This document shows positions 7,381 through 14,054 of a stretch of DNA of 29,006 bases, piece by piece. The translations under genes were made by a program, and so were the position numbers. The stretch comes from Anaerolineaceae bacterium UBA3924 (GTDB lineage: Bacteria > Chloroflexota > Anaerolineae > Anaerolineales > Anaerolineaceae). The notes under the pieces are model-generated. The model was not told the origin of the DNA. It worked only from the letters and a program-made list of their open reading frames with translations, and did no database searches. The stretch covers positions 70,880-99,885 of the forward strand of contig DGEO01000027.1 in the NCBI GenBank assembly GCA_002385985.1, in the 5' to 3' direction. The stretch's first letter is position 1. Each line of letters starts with the position of its first letter.

Positions 7381-7409
7381 TGAACTGGTAATCATTACCG
7401 GTAGGCCCG

Positions 7410-7446
7410 CCGGCCGGCTGTTCATGCCGGCCGGTTTTGTTTTTTT
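7410..7446 (+). terminator. Intrinsic terminator of the GntR operon
   Basis: A perfect 9-bp stem, CCGGCCGGC (7410-7418) with GCCGGCCGG (7426-7434), a 7-base loop, then TTTTGTTTTTTT. Just upstream is a near-perfect palindrome, CTGGTAATCATTACCGG (7385-7401), of unknown role. Confidence 0.9.
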
Positions 7447-7468
7447 GAAAGCGGGGGTGATTCCCGAG

Positions 7469-7496
7469 TTGTAATCGCCGCTATTTTGAGTATATT
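7469..7496 (+). promoter_or_regulatory. Probable promoter of the sortase-substrate operon
   Basis: TTGTAA (7469-7474), 16-base spacer, TATATT (7491-7496), located between the preceding terminator and the start of the secreted protein gene. Matches are moderate. Confidence 0.5.
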
Positions 7497-7576
7497 GATA
7501 ACGACAGTCAATAAGAGATCGTCGTTTCACTGGAACCAGCGCCGCAGCCATAGAGGGGATGGAAAGGGACCAGATC

Positions 7577-8527
7577 ATGACGAAATACAGGTTAATCCGG
7601 ATGGTGATTTTGCTGGCCGCTGCGGTCAGCCTGGGGCTGTCAGGGGCGAACGTCTCCGCCCAGGTGGTGGAAGGCCCGCTGCCCGTGATCGAGTTCCTGG
7701 GGGAGGGGCCGGGATCCTTTACCGTCGAAGAAGGCCGCTTCTTCGTGGTGAAGACTTACGAAAATGGCGTATTCTTCTTTGCGCAGGTGGAAGGGCCAAC
7801 ATACGAGGCAGCGGCGCGCGAGCGGGTCTGGACCACCGACTACCTGCCCGGAGAGAGCATCAGGCTGCACGACGAAGGCCGCAGTTACGGCCAGGTTCCA
7901 GCTGGCTGTCAGGTCAACTTCGTCCAGATCGAGGACAACATTGACTCCCGCCGCAACCGGTTCTTCCTGAACGGCGAGGAGCTGTACCTGATCGATCAGG
8001 GCATGGTGGTTTACGGCGGCTTCACCGTTCCGGAGGCTGGCGAGCTGACCCTGTTCGCCGAGGACAGCGTGGGCATCATCGTCCAGCTGTGCCCGCAGGA
8101 TGTACCCGGCCAGCCGGGCGAGACGCCCACCCCGGGCGTGACCGCCACGACCAGCCTGCCGGACGAGCCTCCGGCCACCCCGTCGCCCACCGCGCCGGCG
8201 CTGACCGCCACCCTGCCGCAGCCGACCGCCACCGAAACTCTGCCGGCGGTGACTGAAACGCCCGGGCAGGCGACCGATGTTTCGCCTGAGCCATCGCCCA
8301 CGGCGGTGACGCCGCTGCCAGACGTGGGGGCAAGCCCCAGTCCAAGTCCTCAGCCGGACGAGGGGGACACGCCCACAGCGGTCCCCACGCCCGGGTCCAT
8401 TCCCACCACGGGCGGCGGGCCGGGACCGGGCGATATCGCCCGCATCGCGGCCGCGCTGACCGGCACGCTGGCGCTGCTGGCCTTCGCCTGGTGGCGGCTG
8501 ATCCAGTGGTGGAAGCGGGCGGGGTAA
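7577..8527 (+). CDS. Secreted Pro/Thr-rich protein with IPTTG sorting signal, probable sortase substrate
   Basis: This 316-residue protein has a clear Sec signal (KYRLIR then a hydrophobic core, cleavage likely after VSA28). An uncharacterised beta-rich ectodomain follows (about 29-172, with Cys111 and Cys172 possibly disulfide-linked). Next is a low-complexity Pro/Thr/Ser stalk (about 176-272) and an end that looks like a cell-wall sorting signal: IPTTG at 275-279, a hydrophobic helix at about 288-308 and a basic tail KRAG. IPTTG is an LPxTG variant. The sortase gene starts 4 bases downstream, which supports an enzyme-substrate pair. A second in-frame start at 7559 would add six residues; AAAGGGA favours 7577. 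I cannot name the ectodomain; it may be a surface adhesin or envelope-exposed protein. Confidence 0.72.
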   Translation: MTKYRLIRMVILLAAAVSLGLSGANVSAQVVEGPLPVIEFLGEGPGSFTVEEGRFFVVKTYENGVFFFAQVEGPTYEAAARERVWTTDYLPGESIRLHDEGRSYGQVPAGCQVNFVQIEDNIDSRRNRFFLNGEELYLIDQGMVVYGGFTVPEAGELTLFAEDSVGIIVQLCPQDVPGQPGETPTPGVTATTSLPDEPPATPSPTAPALTATLPQPTATETLPAVTETPGQATDVSPEPSPTAVTPLPDVGASPSPSPQPDEGDTPTAVPTPGSIPTTGGGPGPGDIARIAAALTGTLALLAFAWWRLIQWWKRAG

Positions 8528-8531
8528 CGGC

Positions 8532-9287
8532 TTGGCCCGGCGGATACTCCTGCTCTGGCTGCTGACCGGGCTGCTGGCCCTGGCCACCCTGGCTGCGGTC
8601 GCCTTCGGCCTGCGCTTCCTGCTGACCCCGGGCGTGCTGCTCCCGGCGGAGGAACCGGCCATGCCAGTGCGGGAGGAGATCGGCGCCACCCGCGGCTCGC
8701 CAAGCCCCACGGCGCGGCCAATACCCGGTGACCGCCCGGCCCCGCCGGAGATGGCCGCCCTGCCGCCGGACCCCACGGAGGAGCCGCTTCAGGCGGAGGC
8801 GGCAGCCGCTGAGCGGGCCCCCGTGCAGGCCCTGAAGGGTGACCTGGCCATCCCGCGGCTGGGATTACACCAGGCGGTCATGCCCATCCCGGTGCAGGAC
8901 GGCCAGTGGGACATCTCCAACATGGTCATGGAGGTCGGCTGGCTGGAGACCACCGGGACCGGGCCGGGGGATGACCTGGCCATGGTGCTGATCGGGCACG
9001 TCACCCTGCCGGGGAGCGGAGACCCGGGTCCGTTCTACGAGCTGCCCTACCTGCGGGAAGGCGCGGAAATCCACTACCGCGAGGGCGACCGGCTGTACAT
9101 CTACCGGGTGGAAGGGAAGCGCCATGTTGATCCGGAGAATGTGGCCGAGCTGTACGTGCCGGATGGGCGCAAGCTGCTGCTGGTGACCTGCACCAACTGG
9201 AACCCGATCCGCCGCGCCTATTCCGAGCGGGCGGTGGTCGAGGCCCGGCTGGTGCGGGTGGAAAAGCTGACCGAGTTTATCGATTGA
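8532..9287 (+). CDS. Sortase family transpeptidase
   Basis: This 251-residue protein has an N-terminal membrane anchor (about residues 5-30), a Pro/Ala/Glu-rich linker (about 38-100), and a C-terminal sortase beta-barrel. The catalytic triad is visible: H156 in LIGHVT, C220 in LLLVTCTNW, and a downstream Arg, most likely R233 in SERAVVEA. Sortases cleave a sorting signal and join the substrate to the cell wall or another acceptor on the outer face of the membrane. It starts with TTG at 8532, after GCGGGG, 4 bases after the upstream gene, whose IPTTG end is its probable substrate. The class (D/E/F type) is not assigned. The operon ends at a long palindrome at 9304-9335. Confidence 0.85.
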   Translation: MARRILLLWLLTGLLALATLAAVAFGLRFLLTPGVLLPAEEPAMPVREEIGATRGSPSPTARPIPGDRPAPPEMAALPPDPTEEPLQAEAAAAERAPVQALKGDLAIPRLGLHQAVMPIPVQDGQWDISNMVMEVGWLETTGTGPGDDLAMVLIGHVTLPGSGDPGPFYELPYLREGAEIHYREGDRLYIYRVEGKRHVDPENVAELYVPDGRKLLLVTCTNWNPIRRAYSERAVVEARLVRVEKLTEFID

Positions 9288-9303
9288 TCCGGGGGATGAA
9301 CGC

Positions 9304-9335
9304 GGCAGCGGGCGGTCTCGAGACCGCCCGCTGCC
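9304..9335. terminator. Perfect 32-bp palindrome between convergent operons, probable bidirectional terminator
   Basis: GGCAGCGGGCGGTCTC (9304-9319) is followed directly by its exact reverse complement (9320-9335). It lies 16 bases after the sortase stop and 88 bases from the end of the convergent ABC operon. There is no T-tract on either strand, so it may act as a Rho-assisted barrier or an RNA 3'-end stabiliser. The rest of 9336-9423 shows no gene. Confidence 0.6.
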
Positions 9336-9423
9336 TGCTGTGCCATACCTGTAATTCCAACCGGTATTATTTACCCCTGTCTTTCAACCAGTAATGCCTA
9401 CCGCTAAGGTGACGGTCCTCCTC

Positions 9424-10194
9424 CTAGCCCGTCACTGCCGCCGCGGTGGGATGATACAGGATCTGCGAGAGGAACGACCACGTGCGGTCGCTCGCCGGAT
9501 TCTTGAAGACCCCCTCCGGCGTTCCCTGCTCGACGATCCGTCCGGCGTCCATAAAGACGACTTCGTCCGCGGCGGCCTGCGCAAAGCCCATCTCATGCGT
9601 GACCACCACCATGGTGATCCCGTCCCGGGCCAGCTGCAGCATCACTTCGAGCACTTCTTTGATCATTTCCGGGTCGAGCGCGCTGGTCGGCTCGTCAAAG
9701 AGCATGATCTTGGGGTTCATCGCCAGGGTGCGGGCGATGGCCACACGCTGCTGCTGCCCGCCGGAGAGCTGGCGGGGGTGGCTGCCCGCCTTTTCGGCAA
9801 TGCCCACCCGTTCCAGCTGCGCCATGGCGATTGATTCCGCTTCCTGCCGGCCGCGCCCGCGCACCACCTGCTGGGCCAGGGTCAGGTTCTCCAGCACGGT
9901 CAGGTGCGGGTACAGGTTGAAATGCTGGAACACCATGCCGATATCGGCGCGGATGCGGTTGAGATCCCGCTCGTCGCCGGTCAGGCGCTCGCCGTCCACC
10001 CGGATCTCGCCCTCGTCCGGCCTTTCCAGCAGGTTCATGCAGCGCAGCAGGGTGGACTTGCCCGAGCCGCTCGGCCCGATGATGACCACCACCTTGCCGC
10101 GCGGCACGGTCAGGCTAACCCCGTCCAGCGCGCGCAGGCCGTTGAACTCCTTGACCAGATCGCGTACCTCGATCATCGCATCAGCGGCTGGCAT
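9424..10194 (-). CDS. Polar amino-acid ABC transporter, ATP-binding protein (GlnQ-like)
   Basis: This 256-residue ABC ATPase of the polar amino-acid uptake family couples ATP hydrolysis to import through the neighbouring permease. Motifs: Walker A GPSGSGKST at 40-48, Q-loop around Q90 (GMVFQHFNLYPHLT, diagnostic of the GlnQ/HisP group), signature LSGGQQQR at 143-150, Walker B MLFDEP at 164-169, switch H200 (VVTHEMGFA). It overlaps the permease gene by 14 bases and is last in the leftward order binding protein, permease, ATPase. An internal ATG at 10176 is an alternative start. The substrate cannot be told from the ATPase. Confidence 0.92.
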   Translation of the reverse strand: MPAADAMIEVRDLVKEFNGLRALDGVSLTVPRGKVVVIIGPSGSGKSTLLRCMNLLERPDEGEIRVDGERLTGDERDLNRIRADIGMVFQHFNLYPHLTVLENLTLAQQVVRGRGRQEAESIAMAQLERVGIAEKAGSHPRQLSGGQQQRVAIARTLAMNPKIMLFDEPTSALDPEMIKEVLEVMLQLARDGITMVVVTHEMGFAQAAADEVVFMDAGRIVEQGTPEGVFKNPASDRTWSFLSQILYHPTAAAVTG

Positions 10195-11065
10195 GGCTTC
10201 CCGCCTTTCTTTCCAGCAGCCTGACCAGCGCCGAGAGCAGCATGGTCATGCTCAGGTACAGCACCGCCAGGATGGTATAGGCCTCGGTGTAGCGGAACGA
10301 ATGCCCGGCGTACAGCTTCGCCACCTGGGTGATATCCCTCACCGCCAGCACGGAGACCAGCGAGGAGTCTTTGAGCATGGAGATGAAGTCGTTGCCCAGC
10401 GCCGGCAGCATCACCCGAAACGCCTGCGGCAGGATGATGTATCGCATCGCCTGGGCGCGGGTCATGCCCTGCGAGCGGGCGGCTTCCATCTGACCCCGAT
10501 CCACTGACTGGATGCCCCCGCGGAAGATTTCCGCCAGGAACGCGCCGTAGGTGATCGACAGGGCAGCCACCGCTCGCACGTTCATGGAGACTGAACGCGA
10601 GTCGAGTCGTCCCAGCATCTGGCCCGGACCGGACAGGCCCTGAGCCGTGAGCCACAGCCCCAGGGAATGCAGCCCGTCGATCAGAGCGGGCAGCGCCACC
10701 AGCGCGATGAAGAAGATCAACACCAGCATGGGGACCCCCCGGATGACCTCCACGTAGAAGGTGGCGGCGTTGCGGGCCAGCGGGTTTTCGGAGATGCGCC
10801 CCAGCCCGGCCAGCAGCCCCAGCACCAGCGCGACCGCGTAGGCGCTCAGCGCGATGGTCAGGGTGACTCCCAGCCCGGCGCGGATGAACTGGAAGGCTTC
10901 GTAGTAAGCGGGATTGGAGAGGACCAGGTACGCAGTGCCGGCCGCGACCAGCCCGAGAGCCGCGATCCACCAGGGGAAGGCCTTCCACCGGGCGCCGGTG
11001 ATGGGCCGGATCAGGCGGGCCGGAAGGGCGGCTCGAAACGGTGCAAGTTCTGTCCGGGTCGTCAT
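10181..11065 (-). CDS. Polar amino-acid ABC transporter, permease
   Basis: This 294-residue inner-membrane permease has several hydrophobic segments: about 34-50, one starting at about residue 60, another around 110-130, and two near the C-terminus. The EAA-type coupling loop is EAARSQGMTRAQAMRYIILPQAFRVMLPALGND, characteristic of His/Glu/Gln-family permeases. A 30-residue cytosolic N-terminal extension precedes the first segment. Only one permease gene is present, so the channel is probably a homodimer. It begins 1 base after the binding-protein stop, so the two are translationally coupled. Confidence 0.9.
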   Translation of the reverse strand: MTTRTELAPFRAALPARLIRPITGARWKAFPWWIAALGLVAAGTAYLVLSNPAYYEAFQFIRAGLGVTLTIALSAYAVALVLGLLAGLGRISENPLARNAATFYVEVIRGVPMLVLIFFIALVALPALIDGLHSLGLWLTAQGLSGPGQMLGRLDSRSVSMNVRAVAALSITYGAFLAEIFRGGIQSVDRGQMEAARSQGMTRAQAMRYIILPQAFRVMLPALGNDFISMLKDSSLVSVLAVRDITQVAKLYAGHSFRYTEAYTILAVLYLSMTMLLSALVRLLERKAGSHASR

Positions 11066-11066
11066 C

Positions 11067-11945
11067 TTACTCGCCCGTCTGGATGTCCGCTTCGGTCAGG
11101 GTGAAATCCGGGCCGAAGTAGTAGGCGTTGAACTCGTCCAGCGTGCCGTCCTCGCGCATGGAGGCGAGGGCCTGGTTGACCGGGTCGACCAGATCGCTGC
11201 CAGGGGTGAAGATGAAGCCCAGTTCGTCGCTCTTGATGGCCGGACCGATGAACTCGATCTGATCGGCGTTGGCGCCGCGGTAGCCCATGCCCACCACTTC
11301 GTCAATCAGGACCGCGTCCACGTCCCCGGCGACCAGCGCCTGGACGGCGAAGGGCATGGTGTCGAAGGCTTTGATGCGCTCTTCGGGCAGGTACTGGATG
11401 GCGGTTTCGTAGTTGGACGTGCTCACCTGCGTGCCCAGCAGCAAGCTCTCATCCGCGGCGAAGGCCTCGATGCTGTCGAAGCGGTCTTCATCTATTCGGA
11501 CCAGCAGCCGCTGCACCAGCTGGATGTAGCCGTCGGAGAAGTCCACCTGCTCGGCCCGTGCCGGGGTGATGGTGATGCCGTCCGCGCCGGCATTGTTCTC
11601 ACCCGAGGCCACCGACTGGATCAGGCTGTCCCAGGAGGTCTCCACGAAGACAGGCGTGCAGTGCAGGCGGGTGCAGATTTCCCGCCAGACGTCGTAGTCC
11701 CAGCCGCCCGGCTCGCCGGTCTCCAGCGAGACGTAGTTGAAGGGCAGGTATACGTTCTCGACTGCGATGTGCATTTCACGGCAGTCCAGGTCCACCAGGG
11801 CGTCCTCCGCGCTTCCAAGGCAGGCATCCGAGGTCGATGCAGGCTCGGTCCGGGCGGGAGAGGCAGCGCCAGCGGTCGGGGTGCAGGCGGTAAGCATCAG
11901 GGCAGCCAGTGCCAGAAACAGGATCAGGTTACTATAACGGTTCAT
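11067..11945 (-). CDS. Polar amino-acid ABC transporter, substrate-binding lipoprotein
   Basis: This binding protein of about 292 residues has a lipoprotein signal with lipobox LTAC (lipidated C21). A short Ala/Pro/Ser/Thr linker follows, then a type-3 solute-binding domain starting with MHIAVENVYLPFNYVSLETG and GGWDYDVWREI. It delivers an amino acid to the permease encoded next. Two extra Cys (C42 and C55, numbering from ATG 11945) may form a disulfide. A GTG three codons upstream (11954) is an alternative start. It is first in the transporter operon, about 335 bases downstream of a good promoter, with terminator and structured RNA between. The ligand is unknown: the domain recognises alpha-amino acids in general. 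Confidence 0.88.
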   Translation of the reverse strand: MNRYSNLILFLALAALMLTACTPTAGAASPARTEPASTSDACLGSAEDALVDLDCREMHIAVENVYLPFNYVSLETGEPGGWDYDVWREICTRLHCTPVFVETSWDSLIQSVASGENNAGADGITITPARAEQVDFSDGYIQLVQRLLVRIDEDRFDSIEAFAADESLLLGTQVSTSNYETAIQYLPEERIKAFDTMPFAVQALVAGDVDAVLIDEVVGMGYRGANADQIEFIGPAIKSDELGFIFTPGSDLVDPVNQALASMREDGTLDEFNAYYFGPDFTLTEADIQTGE

Positions 11946-12005
11946 AATGTCCACTTTGCTCTTTTAAGTTGAATCATCAAGGAGCAGTCCAGGAGACTGC
12001 GGCGG

Positions 12006-12098
12006 TCACCGAATACGGTTAGCGACAGGGAGCCTGGTTTCGGAGAGCGCCACAGTATCCCGGCTCAAAAGATACTGCCGCGAGCCTCTCTCCGGTGA
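12006..12098 (-). ncRNA. Structured 5' leader segment of the amino-acid ABC operon, class unknown
   Basis: On the leftward transcript three nested or competing stems can be drawn. TCACCG (12006-12011) pairs with CGGTGA (12093-12098), CGGAGAG (12041-12047) with CTCTCCG (12088-12094), and CAGTATC (12053-12059) with GATACTG (12071-12077, a perfect 7-bp hairpin). The first two share bases 12093-12094, so they could be alternatives. It lies after the terminator at 12141-12167 and before the binding-protein gene. It does not match the consensus of any riboswitch I can recall (glycine, lysine, SAM, T-box were considered). Confidence 0.4.
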
Positions 12099-12140
12099 TG
12101 GCCGATAGTCTTCTTAGTTCCACCTCCTGAAACAGGCAAT

Positions 12141-12167
12141 AAAAAAGGCCTTCCTCTTCGGAAGGCC
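12141..12167 (-). terminator. Intrinsic terminator inside the leader of the ABC operon (possible attenuator)
   Basis: Read leftward: an 8-bp stem, GGCCTTCC pairing with GGAAGGCC, 5-base loop GAAGA, then TTTTTT. It lies about 105 bases after the predicted transcription start and about 200 bases before the binding-protein gene. An upstream leader segment CCTCTTC (12227-12221) can pair with GAAGAGG in the loop and 3' arm (12159-12153), which would block the terminator. It could also simply end transcripts from the VOC gene upstream. Confidence 0.8.
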
Positions 12168-12279
12168 CTTGCTGCAAGAAATGTTTGCTCAACTCAAGCG
12201 CAACACGACCGAACCTTCGCGAAGAGGCTGGTTATGGTCGCATGACGCTTATGGATGAGGCTCGTAATCATTGGTTAGG

Positions 12280-12308
12280 TTTATAACACCGGCTGCTGCA
12301 CCGGTCAA
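12280..12308 (-). promoter_or_regulatory. Probable promoter of the amino-acid ABC operon
   Basis: Read leftward: TTGACC (12308-12303), 17-base spacer, TATAAA (12285-12280). Predicted start is near 12273. This places the terminator hairpin inside the leader of the transporter operon. Confidence 0.65.
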
Positions 12309-12362
12309 CCGGTTACCGGGATTGTTATCAAACTGCAATGCTGGCCCGGCGGCCGGGCAGGG

Positions 12363-13313
12363 TCACAGCGGCCGCAGCCCGGCCTCGATGGTGTCGCGGT
12401 GGGGCTCCAGGAAGGGGGGCAGGGCGAGCTTTTCACCCAGGCGCTCCGGGTCTTCATCGGCAGCGAAGCCCGGCCCGTCGGTGGCGATCTCAAACAGCAT
12501 TCCGCCGGGGATGCGGAAGTAGATCGATTTGAAGTAGAAGCGGTCGATCACGTCGGTCACCCGCAGGCCGGACGCGGCGATACGGTCCCGCCACTCCAGC
12601 TGCTCGCCCGCGTCGGGGGTGCGGAAGGCGACGTGGTGCACCCCGCCGTGGCCCAGCCGGCTGATCGGCAGGTCTGGGCTGGCTTCTACGTGCACCTCGG
12701 TGCCCGGCCCGCCTCCGGCTGTGGTGAAGACAGTAATCGTCCGTGCCGGATCTCCGGGTTCGCTGACCTCGCGCTCAAGCTGAAAGCCCAGCACGTCGGT
12801 GAGCACCCGGGCGGTTCGATCCAGGTCACGCACCATCAGGTGGACGGCGTGCAGGCCGGTCAGACCCACCTCTGGTGGAACCGGGCTGCCCTCCCAGGGC
12901 GTACCGCCGGGCGCGCCGCCGTCGTCGACCAGCTCCAGCTCCAGGCCCTCCGGGTCGCTGAAGCGCAGGCGGGCCGGTCCGCTGCCGGTGAGCAGGCCGG
13001 AGTGGGGCACGCCGGCCCGGGTCAGCCGCTCCTCCCAGAAGCGCAGCGCATCCGGACCGGGAGCGCGCAGCATCACCCGGGCAATACTGCCGGCGCCGTT
13101 CTGATTGGGGGGCGTGTTCGGCCAGTCGAAGAAGGTCAGGTCGGTGCCAGGCGAGCCGAATTTGTCGGCATAAAAAAGGTGGTAGGCCGAGACGTCGTCC
13201 TGGTTGACGGTTTTCTTGACCAGCCGCAGGCCGAGGACCTGCGTGTAGAAGTCAAGGTTCTGTTCGGCCCGGGCCGTGATGGCGGTGACATGGTGAAGTC
13301 CGGTAAGCTGCAC
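12363..13313 (-). CDS. VOC-family ring-cleaving dioxygenase (glyoxalase/MhqO-like)
   Basis: This 316-residue protein has two glyoxalase-type modules (about 3-130 and 151-290). Probable metal ligands are H8 (GLHHVTAI), H226 or H227 (GVHHVAF) and E275 (GMLFEIATD). The N-terminal block and the C-terminal FEIATDGPGF are typical of the MhqA/MhqO group, annotated as ring-cleaving dioxygenases and linked in Bacillus to (hydro)quinone detoxification. The GTG at 13313 follows AGGAGG at 5 bases. An exact TATAAT on this strand (13376-13371) is a likely -10 box. It is a single-gene unit, and no quinone-responsive MarR regulator is adjacent, so the physiological substrate is open. Confidence 0.82.
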   Translation of the reverse strand: MQLTGLHHVTAITARAEQNLDFYTQVLGLRLVKKTVNQDDVSAYHLFYADKFGSPGTDLTFFDWPNTPPNQNGAGSIARVMLRAPGPDALRFWEERLTRAGVPHSGLLTGSGPARLRFSDPEGLELELVDDGGAPGGTPWEGSPVPPEVGLTGLHAVHLMVRDLDRTARVLTDVLGFQLEREVSEPGDPARTITVFTTAGGGPGTEVHVEASPDLPISRLGHGGVHHVAFRTPDAGEQLEWRDRIAASGLRVTDVIDRFYFKSIYFRIPGGMLFEIATDGPGFAADEDPERLGEKLALPPFLEPHRDTIEAGLRPL

Positions 13314-13351
13314 GTTTACCTCCTCGTCCCCGGCTGGGACGCGTGCAATAA

Positions 13352-13910
13352 TTGGAACTAATTGTCTATCATTATATAGTCTATCTGAATGGTAATTGTT
13401 GTTGGTTTTGCGGACAGTTCGAACGGAACACTTATTTCAAAGCCGTCTCCCTGGATTACCGGCCCTCCAGGCGAAGCCTGGTCACCCGCCTGACCATGTT
13501 GATCCTGTTTGACGCCCTGTACGCGGCTTTGATCGTCGCATTTTCACAAAATGAAGCCCATTCCAGCCGGGATGTGATGCGTCTTGTCCGGCATCTGATC
13601 ACACTGCTGTTGCTTGGTTTTTTCATTTTCCAGCCGTATATCAATTCGGACAGCTTCCCGCCTGTGGAAAGACCCGCTAATCCGTATGCCGCGCAAGGGA
13701 AGGATCTCTCCGCTGGGCATTCAACATGACCCTTCTCAGGATTGGGAAGCCTGGGAAAAGTTTATTAAGGTGCACAGAACGCCCGATCTGGTCGTGATCC
13801 TGAGCGACACTGGCAATTTTGTGGCGCTTCCACGCACCTTTTTCAGCAGCAACCAGGACTGGAAAAACCTGAACCAGTTCGTGGATCAAAGGGTTCTAGT
13901 ACCGGTATAA
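13352..13910 (+). pseudogene. Frameshifted YcxB-like membrane protein gene
   Basis: Two overlapping frames together look like one YcxB-type protein. The first (13352-13729) has two hydrophobic segments, TMLILFDALYAALIVAF and LITLLLLGFFIF, then turns into non-typical sequence. The second (read from about 13670 to 13910) has PLIRMPRKGRISPLGI, QDWEAWEKF and then VILSDTGNFVALPRTFFSS, which is the usual C-terminal YcxB pattern. The change of frame falls at about 13640-13680. The first frame opens right after a TAA with only a TTG available, so the N-terminus is also doubtful. Codon use has more AT than its neighbours. It may be a decayed gene or a sequencing error. The bases from 13911 to 14054 show no gene. 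Confidence 0.55.
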
Positions 13911-14054
13911 CCTCACCCGGCTCGGCCCAGGCCTGGCCTGAAGCCCTGGCAGCGATCTGTTGTTTCGTTTGTCTTTCTGGCAGGCAGAATCGTCGCCAGA
14001 TTAACCTTCATTCTGGCGCTAGAGTGCAGGTTCAATCTCATAGTGTTCCAGTGC

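Noticed and set aside
6208..7578. 456-codon minus-strand frame over the AroE-like gene and the terminator
   Set aside because: It crosses a strong terminator and another gene, has low-complexity composition, and no domain.
9348..9356. CCTGTAATT, identical to one arm and part of the other of the gntR palindrome
   Set aside because: A nine-base match with no second arm is easily chance and lies far from that operon.
12111..12128. Strong ribosome-site-like AGGAGGTGG on the leftward strand in the ABC leader
   Set aside because: No start codon follows at usable distance apart from a GTG inside the site itself, which leads to a short frame without features.
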